This document shows positions 7,801 to 12,049 of a DNA stretch of 12,049 nucleotides, piece by piece. Positions within the stretch are counted from its first letter, which is position 1; the number at the start of each line of letters is the position of its first letter. The notes beneath the pieces were generated by a model. The model ran no database searches and was not told the origin of the DNA. It worked only from the letters and a program-made list of their open reading frames with translations. Source of the DNA: an uncultured Clostridia bacterium (GTDB taxonomy: Bacteria > Bacillota > Clostridia > Oscillospirales > CAG-382); contig CAJOMW010000018.1 in the NCBI GenBank assembly GCA_905235695.1, positions 1 to 12,049 of the forward strand, written 5' to 3'. The position numbers and the translations under genes are program-made.

Positions 7801-8551
7801 CCGGACGGAGCTTCTTGTATATTTCCTTTAAAGCTTCCTCCTGAGGGGTAGTGCCGTTCTTCTGAGCCTCGGACTCCATGAGATCCTTGGCGAGAGTCGC
7901 CTTGATATAATCGTCGTCGCCGAACATATCGAGCAGCTGCTTGTTGGTGGAAACGCCGAGTGCTCGCAGGAACACCGTTACCGGCAGCTTTCTGTTCTTG
8001 TCTATTCTTACATAGAACACGTCGTTTGCGTCGGTCTCATATTCGAGCCATGCGCCTCTGTAGGGTATTACCGTAGCCGCATAGAGCTTCTTGCCGGACT
8101 TGTCGTCGGTCGATTCGTAGTAGATGCCCGGTGAGCGGACTATCTGAGATACTACAACTCTCTCGGCTCCGTTGATTATAAAGGTACCCTGTTCGGTCAT
8201 GAGCGGGAAGTCGCCCATAAACACTTCGGACTCCTGGACGTCGCCTGTCTCTTTGTTGGAAAGGCGTACGGTCACGCGGAGGTGAGCGGCGTAGTTAACG
8301 TCTCTCTCCTTGCACTCCTCAACGGAATATTTAGGCGTCTTGTCTATCCTGAAGTCTACGAATTCGATAAACAGATTGCCCGAATAATCCACGAGCGGAG
8401 AAACGTCCTCCAGTACTTCTCTCATTCCATCGTTCAGAAACCACTCATAAGATTCCTTCTGAACTTCAATGAGATTTGGCATTTCCAGCTTTTCGTCTAT
8501 CTTCGAAAAGCTGTACCTGATGTTATTGCCGAGCTTGCAAGGCTTTACCAT
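4808..8551 (-). CDS. rpoB: DNA-directed RNA polymerase subunit beta
   Basis: This is the second catalytic subunit of RNA polymerase, 1247 aa. The rifampicin-binding region is complete (about 497-530, from FFGSSPLSQFMDQ to SALGPGG). Residues matching E. coli Q513, D516, H526, R529 and S531 are Q505, D508, H518, R521 and S523, all of the sensitive type, so no target-site rifampicin resistance is predicted from these positions. The conserved blocks CPIETPEGPNIGL (from 551), GDKMAGRHGNKG and GGQRFGEMEVWALEA are intact. The C-terminus ends in a tail with 19 Asp/Glu in the last 35 residues and no Lys or Arg. The ATG at 8551 has GGAG 12 bases upstream, a long spacing. A near-consensus promoter drives it, about 95 bases of leader away. 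It is the first gene of the rpoB-rpoC unit; no L7/L12 gene precedes it. Confidence 0.99.
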   Translation of the reverse strand: MVKPCKLGNNIRYSFSKIDEKLEMPNLIEVQKESYEWFLNDGMREVLEDVSPLVDYSGNLFIEFVDFRIDKTPKYSVEECKERDVNYAAHLRVTVRLSNKETGDVQESEVFMGDFPLMTEQGTFIINGAERVVVSQIVRSPGIYYESTDDKSGKKLYAATVIPYRGAWLEYETDANDVFYVRIDKNRKLPVTVFLRALGVSTNKQLLDMFGDDDYIKATLAKDLMESEAQKNGTTPQEEALKEIYKKLRPGDPAIVESAQILLNNLFFDEKRYDISAVGRYKFNKKLALGRRINGFKLAAPAVNPFTGEIIYDEGTLLSREMADEIEKSGCYEVSLYTQDVENPVVFKVFSNKMADINALGVVPEGYDLSSLKIDEKVNVEVLREILETTSNEEEFIAAFKEKRNLLIPKHITVEDIFASVNYMTCIRHNCGTIDDIDHLGNRRLRSVGELLQNQMRIGFTRMEKLVKERMTMQDSENLTPQNIINIRPIVSAIKEFFGSSPLSQFMDQSNPLAELTHKRRLSALGPGGLSRDRASFEVRDVHYTHYGRMCPIETPEGPNIGLISYLSTYAKINKFGFIEAPYRKVDKSTGIVTDEVVYMTADVEDEYVVAQANEPLDEDGRFVNNRVTVRIKEEITDVEKERVDYMDVSPKMVVSVATAMIPFLENDDNSRALMGSNMQKQAVPLMMTENPIVATGMEYKAAVDSGVVVVAKEDGVVETASGNTIVIREDDGNKRTYELIKFKRSNQGTCVNQRPIVFKGDRVTKGQVIADGPATSNGEISLGKNALIGFMTWEGYNYEDAVLLNERLVREDVYTSIHIEEYSHEARDTKLGPEEITRDIPNVGEDALKYLTANGVVSIGAEVHAGDILVGKVTPKGETELTAEERLLRAIFGEKAREVRDTSLRLPHGESGIVVDVHEFSRANSDELPPGVNKVVRVYIAQKRKISVGDKMAGRHGNKGVVSRILPPEDMPFLPDGTPLDIVLNPLGVPSRMNIGQVLEVHLGIAAKKLGWKVMTPVFDGANEQDIAECLKKAGMREDGKTILYDGRTGEQFDNPVTVGIMYYLKLHHLVDDKIHARSTGPYSLVTQQPLGGKAQFGGQRFGEMEVWALEAYGAAYTLQEILTVKSDDVIGRVKAYESIVKGQNIPTPGVPESFKVLIRELQSLALDVRVLDSEGNEITLKESSSEELENVKNIVSDDIGENVVTDIDNFIIEDENGEAIEDEEEDDFDEFSDDLLDGSDDGFDI

Positions 8552-8611
8552 GGTTTGCTATCACTCCATTCGATTTCTCGGTCGCATTTACCGTCTTTTG
8601 GTCGCTAAAAA

Positions 8612-8640
8612 CGCATTATATGCGATTCTATGCGATTCTA
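8612..8640. repeat. Tandem 10-bp repeat and small dyad in the rpoB leader
   Basis: tgcgattcta occurs twice in tandem at 8621-8630 and 8631-8640. A dyad cgcat-tat-atgcg at 8612-8624 overlaps the first copy. All lie in the untranslated leader of rpoB, just downstream of the predicted transcription start. No protein-binding site or known leader RNA is recognised; it may be replication slippage or an operator-like repeat. Confidence 0.55.
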
Positions 8641-8652
8641 ATACAGTGTATA

Positions 8653-8681
8653 AATATAACATAGTTTACCTGCCTTGTCAA
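8653..8681 (-). promoter_or_regulatory. Sigma-A type promoter of rpoBC
   Basis: On the minus strand a perfect -35 TTGACA (8676-8681) is followed by a 17-base spacer and a -10 TATATT (8653-8658), five of six matches to consensus. Transcription would begin near 8646, leaving a leader of about 95 bases before the rpoB ATG. The strength fits a housekeeping gene. No terminator-like attenuator is obvious in the leader. Confidence 0.87.
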
Positions 8682-9037
8682 TAACTTCCGGGGGATTTTT
8701 TTCGGATATTTTACACTTTTTCAGGCAAAAAACGTTTAATTTACAAACGCTTAGTTAAAATGTTACCCATAATTCAGGGGTTTTTAATAGAAAATTTTCA
8801 TTTTCGGATGTGTCCGGCTTGCCGTTTTAAATTTACCCGTAAACGCCCCGGTATGTCGCTTTGCAAGATATTCTGTCGAAAGCATCTTTACGGTAAAAAA
8901 ATGCTTATTTAATAAAGTTAACCAGCCGTTCATTTTTATTTATTTAAAAGCAGCCGAAAAAGTAGTAATATGTCAGTGGAATACTTCGATATTATGAAAG
9001 GATACGGCGCGCTGTGCGGTGCGCCATACGGATAACA
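8682..9037. other. Divergent AT-rich intergenic region
   Basis: No gene is supported on either strand. This is the shared upstream space of rpoB (leftward) and the epimerase cluster (rightward). I could not fix the rightward promoter. Weak candidates are TTTACG (8887-8892) with TTTAAT (8908-8913) at a short 15-base spacing, and a lone TATTAT (8990-8995) with no good -35. Small dyads occur, for example aagcat/atgctt around 8880-8906 and ggcgcg/tgcgcc at 9006-9025. No L7/L12 or L10 gene, nor a remnant of one, is visible. Confidence 0.6.
9006..9025 (+). promoter_or_regulatory. Hairpin just upstream of the epimerase start
   Basis: ggcgcg (9006-9011) can pair with tgcgcc (9020-9025) across an 8-base loop, ending 12 bases before the likely ATG. 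It lies between an AAAGGA at about 8996-9001 and the weak GGA (9030-9032) that precedes the ATG. The stem could bring the strong AAAGGA closer to the ATG by folding out the spacer, or could simply be a leader stem. This is a structural inference from base pairing only. Confidence 0.4.
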
Positions 9038-10132
9038 ATGGAAAAAGTTATGCTGGTCTTCGGGACGCGCCCCGAGGCGATAAAGATGTGTCCGCTCGTA
9101 AACGAGCTGAAAATGCGAAAAAATCTGGAGACGCTCGTATGCGTGACAGGTCAGCACCGCCAGATGCTCGACCAGGTGCTTGGCGCCTTTGACGTTGTCC
9201 CCGACTACGACCTCTCAATAATGAAGGACAAGCAGACGCTTTTTGATGTGACGGTAAACATACTCGAGCGAATAAAAGCGGTACTCGAAGAGACAAGGCC
9301 GGACGTTGTCCTCGTACACGGCGACACGTCTACAACCTTCGTCACCGCCCTTGCCTGCTTCTATCTTCAGATACCGGTAGGGCACGTCGAGGCGGGACTT
9401 CGCACCTACAACATCTACTCCCCCTACCCCGAGGAGTTCAACCGCCAGGCTGTCAGCATAATTGCAAAGTACAACTTTGCCCCAACCGAGCTGTCAAAGC
9501 AGAATCTTATAAAGGAAGGCAAGGATCCTTCGTCGATATACGTCACGGGCAACACGGCGATAGACGCTCTCAAAACCACCGTCAGGAGCGACTACTCCCA
9601 CCCCGTACTCGACTGGGCATCGGATTCACGCCTCATAGTGCTCACCGCTCACCGCCGCGAAAACATAGGCGAGCCAATGCACCATATGTTCAGGGCGATC
9701 CGCCGAATAATCGACGAAAACAGCGACGTAAAGGCGATATATCCCATACATATGAATCCCGTAGTAAGGGAAGCGGCAAAAGAGGAGCTCGGAGACTGCG
9801 ACAGGATAAGAATAATCGAGCCGCTCGACGTGCTCGACTTCCACAACTTCCTCTCAAGGAGCTATCTCATACTGACAGACAGCGGAGGAATACAGGAGGA
9901 GGCACCGTCGCTCGGAAAACCTGTCCTCGTAATGCGCGACACCACCGAGCGTCCGGAGGGCATAAAGGCAGGAACGCTGAAGCTCGTAGGAACAGATGAA
10001 AAGACGATATACGACTCGTTCAGACTTCTTCTTACCGACAAAGCTGAATACGACAAAATGGCAAAGGCGTCAAACCCATACGGCGACGGCAATGCGTGCA
10101 AGCGGATAGCGGACGTACTCGAAAACAGGTAA
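9038..10132 (+). CDS. wecB: UDP-N-acetylglucosamine 2-epimerase, non-hydrolysing
   Basis: This 364-aa cytosolic enzyme interconverts UDP-GlcNAc and UDP-ManNAc, feeding ManNAc into wall teichoic acid linkage units or other surface polysaccharides. It has the GT-B type two-domain fold expected of the family. Motifs: GTRPEAIKM at 9-17, VTGQHRQM at 36-43, VHGDTST at 93-99 with Asp96, HVEAGLRT at 116-123 with Glu118, PEEFNRQ at 131-137 with Glu132, TAHRREN at 203-209 with His205, and DSGGIQEE at 281-288. These match the catalytic Asp95, Glu117, Glu131 and His213 set of the E. coli enzyme, so it should be active. Length is close to the usual ~375. A GTG at 9014 would add 8 residues and has AAAGGA 12 bases upstream. 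I chose the ATG because the family starts right before the VMLVFGTRPE strand, though its own GGA is weak. It is first of three same-strand genes. The Gram-positive name would be mnaA. Confidence 0.96.
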   Translation: MEKVMLVFGTRPEAIKMCPLVNELKMRKNLETLVCVTGQHRQMLDQVLGAFDVVPDYDLSIMKDKQTLFDVTVNILERIKAVLEETRPDVVLVHGDTSTTFVTALACFYLQIPVGHVEAGLRTYNIYSPYPEEFNRQAVSIIAKYNFAPTELSKQNLIKEGKDPSSIYVTGNTAIDALKTTVRSDYSHPVLDWASDSRLIVLTAHRRENIGEPMHHMFRAIRRIIDENSDVKAIYPIHMNPVVREAAKEELGDCDRIRIIEPLDVLDFHNFLSRSYLILTDSGGIQEEAPSLGKPVLVMRDTTERPEGIKAGTLKLVGTDEKTIYDSFRLLLTDKAEYDKMAKASNPYGDGNACKRIADVLENR

Positions 10133-10159
10133 TAATTATACACACGGAGAATAAACAAA

Positions 10160-10822
10160 ATGATTTTTGAAGACGGCGAAAGAATAGTATTTGCAGGCGA
10201 CTCGGTGACCGATATGGGAAGCTTAAACCCGGTGGGAGAAGGTCACTGGAACAACATAGAGCATCTTGGCAGAAGCTACGTAAGGGTAATTGAAAACCTG
10301 CTGATAACCTGCTACCCCGAGAGAAAGATAAGAGTCACAAACTCAGGCGTTAGCGGCAACACCAGCCGCGATCTTTTGGAGCGGTTTGACAGGGACGTCG
10401 TCGGACTGAATCCCGACTGGGTATCTATATGCATAGGCATAAACGACGTGTGGCGGCAGTTTGACGCTCCCGAGCTTACCGAAAAGCACGTCTATATAGA
10501 AGAATACGAGAAAAACGTACGGATAATGATAGAGAAGGTGTGCGGAAAGGTCAAGGGAATATTCATACTCTCGCCCTACATGATGGAGCCGCAGAAGGGC
10601 GATTGGATGAGGGCAAGAATAGACGAATACGTCGCCGTCTGCAAGAGGCTCTCGGAGGAATATGGCTGCACCTTCGTCAATTTTCAGGCTCTCTACGACA
10701 AGCTCCTATCCGTGAGGTACTCCGCAGAGGTCTCCTGGGACCGAATACACCCGAATCAGATAGGCGCCACGCTCATGGCAAGGGAATTTCTCTCAAAGTG
10801 CGGCTTCGACTTCAACAGATAA
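10160..10822 (+). CDS. SGNH/GDSL-family hydrolase
   Basis: This 220-aa serine hydrolase belongs to the SGNH superfamily (esterases, lysophospholipases, carbohydrate deacetylases). The four family blocks are present: GDSVTD at 13-18 with nucleophile Ser15, NSGVSGNT at 61-68 supplying the oxyanion Gly, GIND at 93-96 with Asn95, and DRIHPN at 194-199 with Asp194 and His197 completing the triad. There is no signal peptide or membrane segment, so it is predicted to be cytosolic. The ATG is backed by GGAGA about ten bases upstream. It begins 27 bases after the epimerase stop, so the two are probably co-transcribed. That neighbour hints at removing acyl groups from sugar-linked or lipid substrates, but the actual substrate cannot be read from sequence. 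Confidence 0.92.
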   Translation: MIFEDGERIVFAGDSVTDMGSLNPVGEGHWNNIEHLGRSYVRVIENLLITCYPERKIRVTNSGVSGNTSRDLLERFDRDVVGLNPDWVSICIGINDVWRQFDAPELTEKHVYIEEYEKNVRIMIEKVCGKVKGIFILSPYMMEPQKGDWMRARIDEYVAVCKRLSEEYGCTFVNFQALYDKLLSVRYSAEVSWDRIHPNQIGATLMAREFLSKCGFDFNR

Positions 10823-10835
10823 AGGCGGTGTGCTT

Positions 10836-11783
10836 TTGAAATACAAAAAATTTTCAAGGCCAATAAGTATTTGCATTGCTTTTGCGATGTTTGCGCTCGT
10901 TATTGCGGAGCTGATATTCGTCGCTTCGCCCGTTCAGAACAGCCTATATATGTACGGACTTCTGATAACCGAGCTTATGCTTTTTGTCACTGCTGTGGCA
11001 GGGTGCTTTATCACTCGCCAGGATCCGAGAGAGATGTTTCCGGTAAAGAGGCCGCTCGTGCGGCAGATATTCGGCGTACTCGTTTTCTGGATAGGCTGTT
11101 ATATGCTTATAATAACGCTGACTATCGCCGTATCAAGCCTTGCGCCGCAGGCTCTTATGGAAAGAAGCGCTGATATTTCGAGCTTCTTTGCAACCGTTAA
11201 TCCGTTTGTCTCTTTTCTCATCGTCGCCGTCTCCCCGGCAATATGCGAGGAAGCTGTTCACCGCGGATTTATACTCCACTTTCTCAGACCTATAGAGAAC
11301 AAGTGGCTGATAATAGTCATAATGGGTGCGCTTTTCGGGGCGTTTCACCTCGATCCGATAAGATTCGTGCCTACTGCGCTTCTGGGAGGGGCAATAACGT
11401 ACATTGCGCTCGAGACGGACAATCTCTTACTCTGCGCACTGCTGCACTTTATAAACAACGCACTGCCGGCTGCAATAAGCTTCGTAAGCTACGACAGCGA
11501 TGCGCTCTCCAACGCACTGACGGAAGAGGCGATGGCGGAGGCGTCAAAGCTCATCTACGGACCGCTCGGCATAGGAAGCACCATGATATTTGCGTTTTCT
11601 GCGCCGTGGATAGTTCTTGCCGGAAGCGTGCTGATTCACGGAAAGGGCTACAAATGTCCGCATCTTACGGCAAAGATCATCATTTGCGCTTCGTCGTCTG
11701 CGGCTCTTCTCATAGGCGGAATACTGCTGACAGCGCTCGGTATATGGCAGTCGTTCGGAAGCTTCTTAGCCGTTCCCGGATGA
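10836..11783 (+). CDS. CPBP-family intramembrane metalloprotease
   Basis: This 315-aa polytopic membrane protein belongs to the CPBP (CAAX protease/bacteriocin-processing, Abi) family of glutamic-type intramembrane proteases. Counting from the TTG start, the motifs are EEAVHRG with Glu138, Glu139 and Arg143; FGAFH with Phe167 and His171; and HFINN with His204 and Asn208. These are the family's EExxxR, FxxxH and HxxxN signatures, so it should be active. About eight hydrophobic segments are visible (roughly 8-31, 37-60, 76-101, 124-139, 157-172, 181-213, 250-268, 281-305). Start choice: AGGCGG (10823-10828) sits 7 bases before the TTG but only 1 base before an in-frame GTG at 10830, so I prefer TTG; the difference is two residues. 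It follows the SGNH gene by 13 bases and is likely last in the transcript. Known members process prenylated or peptide substrates or give bacteriocin self-immunity; the target here is unknown. Confidence 0.93.
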   Translation: MKYKKFSRPISICIAFAMFALVIAELIFVASPVQNSLYMYGLLITELMLFVTAVAGCFITRQDPREMFPVKRPLVRQIFGVLVFWIGCYMLIITLTIAVSSLAPQALMERSADISSFFATVNPFVSFLIVAVSPAICEEAVHRGFILHFLRPIENKWLIIVIMGALFGAFHLDPIRFVPTALLGGAITYIALETDNLLLCALLHFINNALPAAISFVSYDSDALSNALTEEAMAEASKLIYGPLGIGSTMIFAFSAPWIVLAGSVLIHGKGYKCPHLTAKIIICASSSAALLIGGILLTALGIWQSFGSFLAVPG

Positions 11784-11801
11784 TAAAAGTCAATTCAAAA
11801 A

Positions 11802-11836
11802 GGCGACAGGCTTATTTGCCTGCCGCTATTCTTTTT
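11802..11836 (+). terminator. Likely intrinsic terminator of the epimerase cluster
   Basis: Nineteen bases past the protease stop, gcgacaggc (11803-11811) pairs with gcctgccgc (11818-11826) around a 6-base loop, with one A-C mismatch in the stem. It is followed by tattcttttt. This suits a rho-independent terminator on the plus strand for the three-gene unit. Confidence 0.72.
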
Positions 11837-11868
11837 ATGGTGCTCTGCCATACGTAGTTGCGGCTGGC

Positions 11869-12029
11869 AAAAGCGCCGCTTTTAATATTCATTAGCTGTT
11901 TTACTGCTAAGCGCAGGTGCGGTATCCAAAGCGCCTTTGGCGCTTTGGGAAAACGTTTTACGTACTTTTCTTGAAAAAGAAAAGTACCAAAAGATTTTTC
12001 CCCTTCCCTCTTGTGGGAAGGGGAAATCT
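11869..12029. repeat. Stack of palindromes in the gene-free right end
   Basis: Five perfect or near-perfect dyads lie one after another: aaaagc-gcc-gctttt (11869-11883); ccaaagcgcc-ttt-ggcgctttgg (11926-11948); the 10-base palindrome aaaacgtttt (11950-11959); gtacttttctt-gaaa-aagaaaagtac (11962-11987); and an 11-bp stem ttccccttccc/gggaaggggaa (11998-12008 with 12015-12025) with outer pairs reaching 11992 and 12029. No gene is visible from 11784 to the window end. The arrangement looks like one or more non-autonomous intergenic elements rather than a simple terminator, because the dyads continue well past the terminator at 11802. Confidence 0.65.
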
Positions 12030-12049
12030 AAGGACGCTGCGTCGTCGCA

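Noticed and set aside
6914..7831. Open frame of 305 codons opposite rpoB
   Set aside because: Antisense shadow over conserved rpoB sequence, with no supporting signals.
8552..8646. Riboswitch or L10-type leader in the rpoB 5' untranslated region
   Set aside because: I see only a short dyad and a tandem repeat; there is no conserved aptamer pattern and no terminator/anti-terminator pair.
8936..9157. Short minus-strand frame in the divergent region, overlapping the epimerase start
   Set aside because: It overlaps the epimerase coding start antisense and has no recognisable motif or ribosome site.
11243..11857. 204-codon plus-strand frame overlapping the CPBP protease gene
   Set aside because: It is in another frame of the protease gene, whose catalytic motifs show that the other frame is the coding one.

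Overview
The window looks like chromosomal housekeeping DNA from a low-to-mid GC Gram-positive bacterium, most likely an anaerobic Clostridia lineage (an uncultured gut Oscillospirales- or Christensenellales-type genome is my best guess). The reasons are Firmicutes-like RpoB and RpoC sequences, clear Shine-Dalgarno sites, a strong sigma-A promoter and heavy use of the Ile codon ATA. The taxonomic call is inference from sequence feel, not from a search.

Layout. Positions 1-210 hold no recognisable complete gene: a possible gene start runs off the left edge on the minus strand, followed by a dense patch of interleaved inverted repeats. A tRNA-Arg(CCG) lies at 211-287 (minus), with an intrinsic terminator just past its CCA end. 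From 456 to 8551 everything is on the minus strand and reads right to left: rpoB, rpoC, then a cyclophilin-type peptidyl-prolyl isomerase. rpoB has its own near-consensus promoter (8653-8681) and a leader of about 95 nt. A divergent AT-rich intergenic region (about 8682-9037) separates this from a plus-strand cluster of three genes: a non-hydrolysing UDP-GlcNAc 2-epimerase (wecB/mnaA type), an SGNH/GDSL hydrolase, and a CPBP-family intramembrane protease. Gaps between them are 27 and 7-13 nt, so they are probably one transcript, closed by a terminator near 11802-11836. The right edge (11869-12049) is a stack of palindromes with no gene.

How the genes work together. RpoB and RpoC are the two large catalytic subunits of RNA polymerase; the isomerase behind them could be co-transcribed. 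The plus-strand cluster points to the cell envelope: the epimerase makes UDP-ManNAc for wall polysaccharide or teichoic acid linkage units, the CPBP protein is a membrane protease, and the SGNH enzyme is probably a cytosolic esterase or deacylase of unknown substrate.

I see no CRISPR array, transposase, phage gene or convincing new system. The points most worth a second look are the isolation of rpoBC from its usual ribosomal-protein neighbours, the acidic tails on both large RNAP subunits, the extreme ATA bias of the plus-strand genes, and the palindromic intergenic elements at both ends of the window.
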